Source of the DNA: Acidimicrobiia bacterium
Lineage (GTDB): Bacteria > Actinomycetota > Acidimicrobiia > Spongiisociales > UBA11373
Assembly (NCBI GenBank): GCA_030584185.1
Contig: CP129495.1
Span: 575,608 to 639,607, forward strand
Reading direction: 5' to 3'
DNA length: 64,000 bases
The notes under the pieces: model-generated
The model's database searches: none
What the model was told of the DNA's origin: nothing
Seen by the model: only the letters and a program-made list of their open reading frames with translations
Shown here: piece by piece, positions 9,272 through 17,551 of the stretch
Position numbering within the stretch: position 1 is the stretch's first letter
How the letters are laid out: each line of letters begins with the position of its first letter
Position numbers and translations under genes: made by a program

Positions 9272-10494
9272 GCCGGGACACCTCCAACTCTCACGTTCCC
9301 GTTCATCAGTTGCGGAAGACAGGCGTCGCGCAGGTCCGTCAGCACTCGAGATGAGGTCTCAGCTACCCGCAGGCGATCGTCGATCGGTCCGACCATCCGG
9401 TCGAAGGCAGCTACCAAGTGCTCGGGAGGGACTACGTGCTGAGTACCGGCAAGATCCTTTTTGGTGATAGACCCGAAGACGGTGCCACGAGCCTCGTACC
9501 GGAAGAATTCGTCCTGCAATGCCTGCATTGAGTAATAGGTGAAAGCCGCAGAGCCGCTCTTGTGCCGAAGAGCAGCTAGGCCTCGACCAATGGCGCAGTC
9601 CTCTAGAGCAACGTTGAGATCACCCACAGGAGCACGGACACTCATGAGGGTGTCCCCAGACTTCGCGAATCTGGTGGGCGCGGTGCAGTAAACCCGATCG
9701 GACGGAAACCGGTGACCGAAGTCCGCCCGACCCTGGAAGAAGCGCGGTCCGTTTCCGTCCTCGTTGTAGCTCTCCCCAGGAGGCGATTGGCCCATGACGA
9801 TGTCGAATTCCTCATCAAGACGGGCGACTCGCCACCCAGAAGGGACTCTGCGTGGTGCCCCCTGCTCTAATGAGGCAGGGAACAGTTCGGCGATCGGTGC
9901 AGGCAACCCGGGATCCTCACCTTCGGCCTTTGCGCGAACGGGATCGAAGTCAACGAACCATGACTTGAATAGCGCCCGGGCGATACCTTCAAGGGTCTCG
10001 CTCATGCGCCGGTTCAACTCAATCTTGTCGTCCAAAGCACCGAGGATGGAGGAGATAGCAGCACGCTCAGCTGCGTGTTCAGGCCAGGGCAAGGCCAGCG
10101 ATACGAGATCCTTCTTCGTTGCGTTTCCGAAGACAGAGCCGCCGCCTTCGATCGCCCGCCAGCTGCTCTCAAGCCATCGAAGCACGAATTCCAAATAGCG
10201 AGCATCGCCTGGGTCGTGTGGACGAATGATTGCCAGGCCTCGACCAGTGGCGCACTCGCGGTCAGCGATATTGACTCGCCCGATCGGAGCACGGACGCTG
10301 AGAAGGATGTCGCCAGGCTGTGCGATTCGGGTGGGCGCGGTGCAGTAGACCCGGGGGGTTGGGAAGCGGTAGCCGAAGTCCTTGACCCCTTGAAAGAACG
10401 CGAGACCCTGTCCGATCTCGTTGTACGTCGATCCGGGCGGCGATTGGCCCATGATCACATCGGCAACATCAGCGAGCCTGGTGTCACTCGCCAT
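9268..10494 (-). CDS. hsdS: Type I restriction enzyme, specificity subunit
   Basis: A 408-aa DNA-recognition subunit with two target-recognition domains, each followed by a helical spacer. TRD1 begins near residue 12 ([12 protein letters not shown]) and TRD2 near 232 ([12 protein letters not shown]). The two are clearly related, sharing the pattern [21 protein letters not shown]...CA.GRGLA and, later, VFG..TKKDL. The central conserved region includes [19 protein letters not shown]. It overlaps hsdM by 11 bases and hsdR by four. Both TRDs look intact, so the enzyme is probably functional. The similarity between the TRDs suggests a partly symmetrical recognition site (inference). Confidence 0.93.
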   Translation of the reverse strand: MASDTRLADVADVIMGQSPPGSTYNEIGQGLAFFQGVKDFGYRFPTPRVYCTAPTRIAQPGDILLSVRAPIGRVNIADRECATGRGLAIIRPHDPGDARYLEFVLRWLESSWRAIEGGGSVFGNATKKDLVSLALPWPEHAAERAAISSILGALDDKIELNRRMSETLEGIARALFKSWFVDFDPVRAKAEGEDPGLPAPIAELFPASLEQGAPRRVPSGWRVARLDEEFDIVMGQSPPGESYNEDGNGPRFFQGRADFGHRFPSDRVYCTAPTRFAKSGDTLMSVRAPVGDLNVALEDCAIGRGLAALRHKSGSAAFTYYSMQALQDEFFRYEARGTVFGSITKKDLAGTQHVVPPEHLVAAFDRMVGPIDDRLRVAETSSRVLTDLRDACLPQLMNGNVRVGGVPA

Positions 10495-12067
10495 ACCCCA
10501 GCTCCTTCAAGTTAGCTGCTATGAGTTGGTCGAGTCGGACCGCCTCTTCCTGTTGTTCGATGAGTCGGGTCGTGAGTCGCTGCATTTTGTCGTCGAAGGG
10601 TTCATCGTCGTCTTCCAGGTCCTCGGCCCCGACATACCTGCCGGGCGTGAGGACGTGGCCGTGTTCGCGGATGTCGTCAATGGTTGCGCTCTTACAGAAC
10701 CCGGGGATGTCTTCGTAGTCGCCGGCTTCTGGTTCGCCGCGCCAGGTGTGGTAGGTCCCGGCGATGTGTGCGATGTCGTCGTCGGTGAGGATGCGATGGG
10801 TGCGGTCAATCATGGTGCCGAGCTTGCGGGCATCGATGAACAGGGTCTCACCGCTGCGGTCCCGGAATCGGCCGTTCTTCTTATTCTTGGCCAGAAACCA
10901 GAGACAAACCGGGATCTGAGTGGTGTAGAAGAGCTGGCCTGGCAGAGCCACCATGCAATCGACGAGGTCGGCTTCGATGATGTTCTGGCGGATGTCGCCT
11001 TCGCCGGATTGATTGGAGGTCATGGACCCATTCGCCAGGACGAACCCGGCCGTACCGCTAGGTGCGAGGTGATGGAGGAAGTGCTGGACCCATGCAAAGT
11101 TGGCGTTGCCGGTGGGTGGAGTGCCGTACTTCCAGCGAGGGTCATCACGTAGGCGTTCACCGCTCCAGTCCGAGTCGTTGAACGGAGGGTTAGCCAAGAC
11201 AAAGTCGGCTCGAAGATCGGGGAACTTGTCGTCGTGAAAGCTGTCACCCCAAGAGTCGGCGAGGTTGCCTTCGAGCCCCCGGAGAGCGAGGTTCATCTTG
11301 GCGAGACGCCAGGTCGTGGCCATCGATTCTTGGCCATAGATGGAGATGTCGCTACGTCGGCCATTGTGGGCCGCTACGAATTCGGCTGACTGGACGAACA
11401 TCCCGCCAGAGCCACAGCAGGGATCGAAGACGCGGCCTTCGTAGGGCTCCAGCATCTCAACAAGGAGCTGCACGACGTGTCGCGGCGTGTAGAACTCGCC
11501 CTTGTTCTTGCCTTCGGAAGCCGCGAACTGTCCAAGGAAGTACTCATAGACCCGGCCGAGCACGTCGTCCGCGCCGTGGTCGACCTCAGTGAAGCCGATC
11601 GAACCGATCAAGTCGACGAGCTCACCTAGGAGGCGCTTGTCGATCTCCGCGCGCCCGTAGGTCTTGGGCAAGACGCCACGAAGTGAGCGGTTCTCCTTCT
11701 CGACGAGGTCCATCGCCTTGTCGATCAGGACGCCGATCTCCGGCTGCTTGGCCTTCGACTGCAGTGCCTCCCATCGTGCCTCTGCTGGGATCCAGAAGAC
11801 GTTCTCGCGCGTGTACTCATCCCGTGACTCGAGAATCCGGGTTCTGCGGTCTTCGTTGGGGATGTAGTCCTTTGACTTAGGATCGGAGAGGGATGCCTCG
11901 ATGGCTTTGCGCCGGTTCTCGAAGGCGTCGGACACGTACTTGAGGAACACCAAGCCCAAGACAACATGCTTGTACTCGGCGGCCTCGAGATTGCCGCGCA
12001 GCTTGTCTGCGGCCTCCCAAAGTGTTGCTTCAAGCGTCTTGTTCTTCTTGGTGCTCTTCTTCGCCAA
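10484..12067 (-). CDS. hsdM: Type I restriction enzyme, N6-adenine methyltransferase subunit
   Basis: A 527-aa modification subunit that methylates adenine using S-adenosylmethionine. An N-terminal HsdM helical domain ([18 protein letters not shown]) precedes the catalytic domain, which has the SAM-binding motif [11 protein letters not shown] and the catalytic NPPF motif ([11 protein letters not shown]). The length is normal. It is the first type I gene of the minus-strand operon. A 65-bp AT-rich gap separates it from the 245-aa gene upstream and contains a candidate promoter, so the hsd genes may be expressed independently of that gene. Confidence 0.95.
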   Translation of the reverse strand: MAKKSTKKNKTLEATLWEAADKLRGNLEAAEYKHVVLGLVFLKYVSDAFENRRKAIEASLSDPKSKDYIPNEDRRTRILESRDEYTRENVFWIPAEARWEALQSKAKQPEIGVLIDKAMDLVEKENRSLRGVLPKTYGRAEIDKRLLGELVDLIGSIGFTEVDHGADDVLGRVYEYFLGQFAASEGKNKGEFYTPRHVVQLLVEMLEPYEGRVFDPCCGSGGMFVQSAEFVAAHNGRRSDISIYGQESMATTWRLAKMNLALRGLEGNLADSWGDSFHDDKFPDLRADFVLANPPFNDSDWSGERLRDDPRWKYGTPPTGNANFAWVQHFLHHLAPSGTAGFVLANGSMTSNQSGEGDIRQNIIEADLVDCMVALPGQLFYTTQIPVCLWFLAKNKKNGRFRDRSGETLFIDARKLGTMIDRTHRILTDDDIAHIAGTYHTWRGEPEAGDYEDIPGFCKSATIDDIREHGHVLTPGRYVGAEDLEDDDEPFDDKMQRLTTRLIEQQEEAVRLDQLIAANLKELGYGE

Positions 12068-12096
12068 TGTGTTGTCCCTTACATTATTTGGTATTC

Positions 12097-12125
12097 AGTA
12101 TGAACCAGTGCGCGAAATCCGACAA
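12097..12125 (-). promoter_or_regulatory. Candidate sigma-70-type promoter for hsdM operon
   Basis: On the minus strand, TTGTCG (12120-12125) and CATACT (12097-12102) are separated by 17 bases in an unusually AT-rich patch just upstream of hsdM. Each hexamer matches four of six consensus bases. This is only a pattern match. Confidence 0.35.
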
Positions 12126-12132
12126 GCGTTGT

Positions 12133-12870
12133 TCACATGCTCCAGGCTGCCAAACGCTTCAGCCCTTCGGGATCGAACTCGCTCGCGCCATGCCGAACAA
12201 ACCGTTCACCGTAGGTGTCGACGTACTCGCCGAGCATGCTCTCCAGTCGCTTCCCGGCGGCTCGTGCCGCTAGTTCGTGCTCGGCGACCTGTGAGGCGTA
12301 CTCGGGCCCTTCCTGCTTGCGGAGGGCAGCGATGGTTTCCGCTCGGAGGGTGTAGACCTCGGCCCATATCCGTGAGATCAACTCCTCTTCGGCGGTGAGA
12401 TCGTCATCGGTGAGCTTCGGGGTGTCGCCGGTCGGTTCCATGGCCTCTAGGGCCCGACGGGAGCGGCTCTTGTAGCGGAGGCTGTCGCGATGGAGCAGAA
12501 GGGCGACCTCACGACGGAGTCTCGGTTCGATCTTCTTGCGGAAGTGGTCATCGTCGTAGCCCTGTAGCGCGGCGGCGCGCGATCGTCGGTTGGTGAGGTT
12601 GAGGCCTCGCGTGCCTTGAGCGACTCCGAAGACGATCTGGGTTGCTTGGCGTTCGAAGTCATCCTTGATCTTGGCGATCAGCTTCGGAACGAGTTCGTTG
12701 AACGCGTCGGCGCGACTGACCCGTTCGTCGGGGTGAACCGAGCGAGCCGCTACTCCGAGTAGATCCAGTAGTGCATCGTCGATGATCTGGTCGGAGGCGG
12801 GCAAACCGGCGTGGACGACCGGCTTGAGCTTGTCGTCAAGCTCATCGACATCTCCCGCGGTCAGCGGCAC
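12133..12870 (-). CDS. Uncharacterised 245-aa protein heading the defence operon
   Basis: I cannot assign a function. The protein is soluble, largely helical and charged, with no signal peptide or membrane segment. The most conserved-looking block is residues 90-132, containing TNRRSRAAALQGYDDDHFRKK and EPRLRREVALLLHRDS. Blocks of this style occur, to my recollection, in uncharacterised actinobacterial proteins. No nucleotide-binding or catalytic motif is evident. The GTG start at 12870 is preceded by a GGGGGA ribosome-binding-like stretch. It is transcribed in the same direction as hsdM-hsdS-hsdR-gajA-gajB, 65 bp upstream, and diverges from the transfer genes. It may be a defence accessory or regulator (inference). 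Confidence 0.7.
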   Translation of the reverse strand: MPLTAGDVDELDDKLKPVVHAGLPASDQIIDDALLDLLGVAARSVHPDERVSRADAFNELVPKLIAKIKDDFERQATQIVFGVAQGTRGLNLTNRRSRAAALQGYDDDHFRKKIEPRLRREVALLLHRDSLRYKSRSRRALEAMEPTGDTPKLTDDDLTAEEELISRIWAEVYTLRAETIAALRKQEGPEYASQVAEHELAARAAGKRLESMLGEYVDTYGERFVRHGASEFDPEGLKRLAAWSM

Positions 12871-12971
12871 TTCGTCCCCCGATACCCAGTTCGTGCCCAG
12901 TATTGCACCTTGTGCCGTGCCCTCCCCGCTCGGGCAGCGTGAAGCTGCTCATGCAAGATCAAGGAGGTGAC

Positions 12972-13277
12972 ATGAGCAACGAACTGGTAAAGCGGATCAG
13001 CGACAACGCGGGCATCGCCCCGCGGGTCTCGTCGCCGCGGGTGCCGCGGCCGGTGGTGAAAGCGGTCGAGGGTGCCGCCCACCGCGGTCTGGTGGCGGCG
13101 GCGAAGGTTCAGGCGGCCGGGTACGTGACCCACGTGGCTTTGAGCCAGGTGGCGATGCTGACTGCCGAGGAAGGCCGGATGATCGAGCAGTGCCCGCTCG
13201 GTGAACCCCGGTTCCGGGTGATCGTGGACACGTACGCCGGGCTGGCGGCGGCCGAGATCGCGCAGTTGGGGTACTAG
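12972..13277 (+). CDS. Small uncharacterised protein, first gene of the transfer-side operon
   Basis: 101 aa, with start ATG at 12972 placed behind a strong AAGGAGGTGA ribosome-binding site; the longer upstream reading lacks one. It is alanine-rich with a helical centre (PVVKAVEGAAHRGLVAAAKVQ) and no obvious membrane segment. Two bases separate its stop from the next gene. I recognise no family. Its place at the head of four tiny genes before a conjugation-type ATPase suggests an element-specific transfer or maintenance role. Confidence 0.65.
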   Translation: MSNELVKRISDNAGIAPRVSSPRVPRPVVKAVEGAAHRGLVAAAKVQAAGYVTHVALSQVAMLTAEEGRMIEQCPLGEPRFRVIVDTYAGLAAAEIAQLGY

Positions 13278-13279
13278 CC

Positions 13280-13498
13280 GTGGAGATCTTGGCGCTGTTC
13301 GTGGTGTTGGCAATGGCGATCATCGGCGGCAGCTGGGCCATGCACGAGTACATGGTCTACACCCAGCCCGAGCGCGAGCGTGCACTGCGGGACGAGCTGG
13401 AGGCGTTGCAGGCGGCCCAACGGCTGTCGATCGCGGCGTGGCAGGCTCGCCAGTACATGGCCGATGTCGTCCGCGACGACGTCATCGACGAGTCGTAA
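13280..13498 (+). CDS. Small single-pass membrane protein of the element
   Basis: 72 aa, GTG start two bases after the preceding stop. A hydrophobic N-terminal segment (residues 3-19, ILALFVVLAMAIIGG) is followed by a charged helical tail of about 50 residues with heptad-like spacing (RERALRDELEALQAAQRL). This is a small membrane anchor with a cytoplasmic coiled-coil-like tail. The stop overlaps the next start as TAATG. Function unknown; possibly part of the DNA-transfer apparatus. Confidence 0.6.
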   Translation: MEILALFVVLAMAIIGGSWAMHEYMVYTQPERERALRDELEALQAAQRLSIAAWQARQYMADVVRDDVIDES

Positions 13499-13650
13499 TG
13501 CAGAAGTGGGCGATCGGCGGGCTCGTGTACCTGGTCGTCCTGGCGGTGGCGGTGCGGGTGTCGGCGGATCTGCTGGCACCCGCACTTCCGCTCCTGGTCG
13601 TCCTGCTGGGTCTGGCGGTCTTATTCCGGCGCCTGTGGCGGGGGTACTGA
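13498..13650 (+). CDS. Tiny two-segment membrane protein of the element
   Basis: 50 aa starting with the ATG that overlaps the previous stop. It is almost entirely hydrophobic, with two membrane segments (about residues 6-20 and 24-42) and an Arg-rich end (RRLWRGY). It is probably co-translated with the preceding membrane protein. No family recognised. Confidence 0.55.
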   Translation: MQKWAIGGLVYLVVLAVAVRVSADLLAPALPLLVVLLGLAVLFRRLWRGY

Positions 13651-13853
13651 TGGCGTTGCGAAAGCGTTGCTCATTCCACCATAGACAAGGCGCATGCCTG
13701 CAACGTACGCTGAATGTGCGCCGCCAGTCCGTCGCATCCCACCTCTCCCTCTCCGTTACACCTCTGACCGATCCGGTCGTCGCTATCCGTGATCTGTCGC
13801 GTCCTGCCGGGCTGGCGTGCGCTCCTGCACCTAATCACGAAAGGAGGTGAATC

Positions 13854-14003
13854 GTGTCCGAGCCACGCCGGATCCGAGTCATCGGACAACAACGCAAAGA
13901 ACCAGACCTCAAGGCCCTCGCCAGGGCGGTCATCGAATTGGCCCGCCTACTCGACCAGGAGTCCGGCGACAAGCCGAACACCAAGCGGGAGATCGACGAG
14001 TGA
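13854..14003 (+). CDS. Small uncharacterised protein upstream of the transfer ATPase
   Basis: 49 aa with a GTG start at 13854 directly behind AAAGGAGGTGA, one of the strongest ribosome-binding sites in the window. It is a charged, helical soluble protein (LKALARAVIELARLLDQE). Its stop overlaps the GTG of the ATPase gene (GTGA), so the two are likely translationally coupled. The 203 bases before it (13651-13853) hold no gene I can support and may contain a promoter. Confidence 0.6.
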   Translation: MSEPRRIRVIGQQRKEPDLKALARAVIELARLLDQESGDKPNTKREIDE

Positions 14004-16084
14004 TCACATATCGGATCTCCCATCCCGGCTCCACCGACGCCCGTCAGATCGTCTCGACGCTCAGGAGCCTGCTGGCCACGATCGGCCGCACCGGCCGCCT
14101 CGACCCATCACGCCGTTTCCTCTGCCTGGAGGTCTGGGCCACCGCCAAGGGCATCACCCATCTGCTCACCGTTCCCGAAACCGCCCCGATTGTGAGCGCA
14201 CTGACGACCGCACTGCCCGGGGTCAGGGTCGAGGAGAGTGAACGGCCCACCGAAGACCTGGCCGGATCATCTGCGGGTATCCAGCTGCTGGGCCCAACCC
14301 CCGGAGTCCTGCGCACCGACATCGCGGATGACACCGCCACCTCAGTACTGGCCGCGATGAGTGACCTGCGACGTGGCGAGATCCTCGTCGTCCAGTGGCT
14401 GATTGCTCCACTTATCAGATCCCGGTCGTGGCTCATGCCATCCAAGGATGCTCCGGATCGGATCGAGAAGCTGAAGCGCGCTGAGGCCGAGGTGGTGGCC
14501 TGCGGCAGGGTCGCCGCCTGGGCCGCGACAACACCCCGAGCGCGAGGCCTAATCGGAACCACTGCTCGTGCTCTTCGTTCTGTGAGTGGGCCCGATGGTC
14601 ATCTCCGTGCTCGTGGTTCTGTACGCGCCGTCCGTTCGCTCGTGTCCATCCGACCGCCGTTGCTCGTATGGCCGTCGCATCTGAATCTCGGTGAACTCGT
14701 CGGACTGGTGGGGTGGCCAACCGACCCGACCCCGATCCGCGGACTGAGCCGCGGAGCAAGCAGGCTTCTCCCTCCACCGGCTGGGGCACCGACCAAGGGG
14801 CCAGTCGTGGGAGTCACGACTTTCCCTGGGACCGGACAGAGGATCCGTCTCGGGACCACCGGACGGCTGCGTCACCTGCATGTGATCGGCCCCACTGGAG
14901 TCGGCAAGACCACTCTTCTCACGCATCTCATCGCCGCCGATATCAAGGCCGGCCGCGGCGTGGTGGTGTTCGACCCACTCGGGGATCTGACCGATCACGT
15001 CGCTCGGCTCGTACCCGAGAACCGCATCAGCGACGTCGTGATCGTCGATCCCACCGACTCCGACGAACCCGTCGGACTCAATGTTCTCAGCGGAGCGGAC
15101 CGGTATCGGACCGTCGACTTCCTCGTCGGGGTCATGGCGCGGCTGTTCGCTTCGTCATGGGGCCCCCGTACCGCCGACGTACTCCGCGCGGGACTCCTGA
15201 CGCTCAGCGCAGCACCGACATCGACGCTCGCGGATCTGCCTGAGCTCCTCACCAATCCGGCGTTCCGACGACGCCATCTCGCCCCAGTAATGGATGACCG
15301 CGCTCTGGCGGGCTTCTGGACCTGGTACGAAACACTCAGCGAAGCCGAACGCAACTCGGTGATCGCACCGGTCCTCAACAAGATCCGCGCCGTCGTCCTG
15401 CGACCCGAAGCACTGCGAACCCTGTGCCACCCGGCAGGTCGCCTCGACCTCGAGGGCGTGTTCACCCGACGCCAGGTGGTCGTCGTGCGGCTGGCCAAGG
15501 GTCTCATCGGGGAGGACACCGCTGCGCTGATCGGCGGGCTCCTCCTGGCCCGGCTCTGGCAGTCGATCCTGGGACGGGCCTCGATCATTCCGGAGCGACG
15601 GCACCCGGTATTCGTGTACCTGGACGAGTTCCAGGACTACCTGCGGCTCCCTATCGGTCTGGGTGACATGCTCGCCCAGGCCCGCGGTATGGGGGTCGGG
15701 ATCGTCGCCGCCCACCAACATCTCGGCCAACTCCCCGACAACGTTCGCCGCGACGTGCTGTCCAACACGGGCTCACGGGTGATGTTCCAGACCACCGCCG
15801 ACGACGCCCGCATCCTCGCCCGAGACCTCGAGCCACATCTCACCGCGGCCGACCTGCGCGGCCTGGCATCGAGAGAGATCGCCGTCCGGATCGCCCTGAC
15901 AGATCGAATGCTTCCACCGTTCACTGGCCGCACACTCCCTCCACTTAAACAGGTCACCGATCCCCGGACGGTGAGATCGCGATCGCGGGAGCAGTTCGGT
16001 GCACCGCTCCCCAGAACTGACGTGCGCGGCTCTGGTCAAGACGAGTCACGGATCGGGCGGAAGCGCCGGAGAGGTGACCGATGA
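14000..16084 (+). CDS. TraG/VirD4/HerA-like DNA-transfer ATPase
   Basis: 694 aa from the GTG at 14000. The N-terminal 290 residues are poorly conserved. A P-loop ATPase core follows: Walker A GPTGVGKTT (298-306), FDPLGDL (324-330), and later VFVYLDEFQDYL as Walker B. After that comes a TraG-like stretch with QARGMGVGIVAAHQH and the GSRVMFQTT block. Such proteins act as hexameric DNA pumps or coupling proteins at the membrane in conjugative and mobilizable elements. No clear membrane helices are visible, so the two small membrane proteins upstream could be its anchors (inference). The exact subfamily is uncertain. Confidence 0.8.
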   Translation: MITYRISHPGSTDARQIVSTLRSLLATIGRTGRLDPSRRFLCLEVWATAKGITHLLTVPETAPIVSALTTALPGVRVEESERPTEDLAGSSAGIQLLGPTPGVLRTDIADDTATSVLAAMSDLRRGEILVVQWLIAPLIRSRSWLMPSKDAPDRIEKLKRAEAEVVACGRVAAWAATTPRARGLIGTTARALRSVSGPDGHLRARGSVRAVRSLVSIRPPLLVWPSHLNLGELVGLVGWPTDPTPIRGLSRGASRLLPPPAGAPTKGPVVGVTTFPGTGQRIRLGTTGRLRHLHVIGPTGVGKTTLLTHLIAADIKAGRGVVVFDPLGDLTDHVARLVPENRISDVVIVDPTDSDEPVGLNVLSGADRYRTVDFLVGVMARLFASSWGPRTADVLRAGLLTLSAAPTSTLADLPELLTNPAFRRRHLAPVMDDRALAGFWTWYETLSEAERNSVIAPVLNKIRAVVLRPEALRTLCHPAGRLDLEGVFTRRQVVVVRLAKGLIGEDTAALIGGLLLARLWQSILGRASIIPERRHPVFVYLDEFQDYLRLPIGLGDMLAQARGMGVGIVAAHQHLGQLPDNVRRDVLSNTGSRVMFQTTADDARILARDLEPHLTAADLRGLASREIAVRIALTDRMLPPFTGRTLPPLKQVTDPRTVRSRSREQFGAPLPRTDVRGSGQDESRIGRKRRRGDR

Positions 16085-16208
16085 GGTGGCCGATCGCCCG
16101 ACCGTTCGCGTCGAGCACGCAGGTCGACACCCGCATGCGGGTCAACAGGTATGGCGTCGATGCTGCGACGAAAGACCTACCCCTGGTGGTCGCGGGGGGA
16201 GGCAGTCG

Positions 16209-16961
16209 ATGAGGGTGACCGCTCAGACTGTCGATCGGATCCGCCGCCGGCTCAGCAACGTCGACTGGTTCGTTATCGAAACCCTCGCCCGCGTGGACAT
16301 CGTCTCCGCCGCGCAGTTACGTCGCCTGCACTGGCCCGACCCTGAGCAAGCACGCACCGCACGCAGACGGCTCAGCCAACTCACCGAGATGCGAGTGATC
16401 AGCCGTCTCGACCGTCGCATCGGAGGAGTTCGGGCCGGATCGGACGGGTACGTGTACCGACTCGATGTCACCGGACGCCGCCTACTCGGACTCGCACCAG
16501 GGCGACGACCGCATACCCCAGGCCGCGCCTTCCTGGATCACTCGCTGGCCATCACCGAGGTCTACGTCCGGGCCACCGAGGCATCACGCGTCGACACCAT
16601 CGAGGTCGCCAAGTTCCAGACCGAACCTGCCTGCTGGCGTGCCTGGGGAGCTGGACACCTCAAACCCGACGTCTACCTGGTCACCGTCACACCGGACTTC
16701 GAAGACCACTGGTTCATCGAAATCGACCGGGCCACCGAAGCCACCACGACGATCGTCCGCAAGGCCGCCGTCTACGAGCAGTACCACCGCACCGGCATCG
16801 AACAGGAACACCACGGCGTGTTTCCCCGAGTCCTGTGGATCGTGCCCCACGACCGCCGCAAAGGACAGCTCGTCGACGCTCTCGGCCTCCGACCCGCCGA
16901 CGCCTGGTCGCTGCACCAGGTCGCCCTCGAGAGCGACATCCCGAACATCTTCAAACCGTAA
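16209..16961 (+). CDS. Replication-relaxation family protein
   Basis: 250 aa, ATG at 16209 behind a GGGGGAGG ribosome-binding stretch. The N-terminus is a winged-helix-like domain (VDWFVIETLARVDIVSAAQLRRLHW). A second domain contains LDHSLAITEVYV, LKPDVYLV and HWFIEIDRATE, the pattern of the replication-relaxation (Replic_Relax) family found on plasmids and integrative elements of Gram-positive bacteria. The family is thought to help initiate or relax plasmid DNA, though the biochemistry is poorly known. It directly follows the transfer ATPase, a common pairing in actinobacterial elements. Confidence 0.75.
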   Translation: MRVTAQTVDRIRRRLSNVDWFVIETLARVDIVSAAQLRRLHWPDPEQARTARRRLSQLTEMRVISRLDRRIGGVRAGSDGYVYRLDVTGRRLLGLAPGRRPHTPGRAFLDHSLAITEVYVRATEASRVDTIEVAKFQTEPACWRAWGAGHLKPDVYLVTVTPDFEDHWFIEIDRATEATTTIVRKAAVYEQYHRTGIEQEHHGVFPRVLWIVPHDRRKGQLVDALGLRPADAWSLHQVALESDIPNIFKP

Positions 16962-16984
16962 AGGAAAGGACATACAACATTGCC

Positions 16985-17551
16985 ATGGAACAACAACCCC
17001 GACCATCCCCCGAAACCGAACCCGAGATCCGACCCCGCATCTACGTCGCGTCGCTCAGCGACTACAACGCCGGACGCCTCCACGGAACCTGGATCGACGC
17101 CACCCAAGACCCAGAGGGCATCAACGAAGCGGTGCAGCGGATGCTCGCCACCAGCCCGCAGCTCTTCGCCGAAGAGTGGGCCATCCACGACTACGAAGGC
17201 TTCGGCTACGCCCGGCTCTCCGAGTACTCCAGCTTCGAGACCGTCTCCCGCGTCGCCCAAGGCATCGAGACCCACGGAGACGCCTTTGGAGCCTGGATCG
17301 CTTACAGCGGCGACGACTCCGAGGAGAACCTCGACAAGTTCGAAGAGGCCTACCTGGGTCGATGGGACAGCCTGCGCGACTACGCCGAACAGCTCGCCGA
17401 AGACCTCGGCATCACCGAGGACGTCATCCCCGAAGAGCACCGCCCCTACATCAGCATTGACATCGACCGGCTCGTCCGAGACCTCGAGATCGACCTCGTC
17501 GTCGCCAAAGCCGCGGACGGAGGGATCCATGTCTTCAACCCCTACGTCTGA
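16985..17551 (+). CDS. ardA: ArdA-family antirestriction protein
   Basis: 188 aa, very acidic. It has the ArdA pattern of an early RIYVASLSDYNAGRLHGTWID block, then EEWAIHDYEGFG and LSEYSSFETVSRVAQGIE. ArdA proteins mimic B-form DNA and inhibit type I restriction enzymes, protecting DNA as it enters a new host. The start at 16985 removes an out-of-place upstream extension that overlaps the previous gene. Its 3' end overlaps the methyltransferase start by 23 bases. Carriage beside a type I system in the same element implies either specificity for foreign systems or timed expression. Confidence 0.85.
   Translation: MEQQPRPSPETEPEIRPRIYVASLSDYNAGRLHGTWIDATQDPEGINEAVQRMLATSPQLFAEEWAIHDYEGFGYARLSEYSSFETVSRVAQGIETHGDAFGAWIAYSGDDSEENLDKFEEAYLGRWDSLRDYAEQLAEDLGITEDVIPEEHRPYISIDIDRLVRDLEIDLVVAKAADGGIHVFNPYV

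Noticed and set aside
9268..10494. Possible internal duplication artefact in hsdS
   Set aside because: Two related TRDs are normal for type I specificity subunits and the halves differ throughout at the DNA level.
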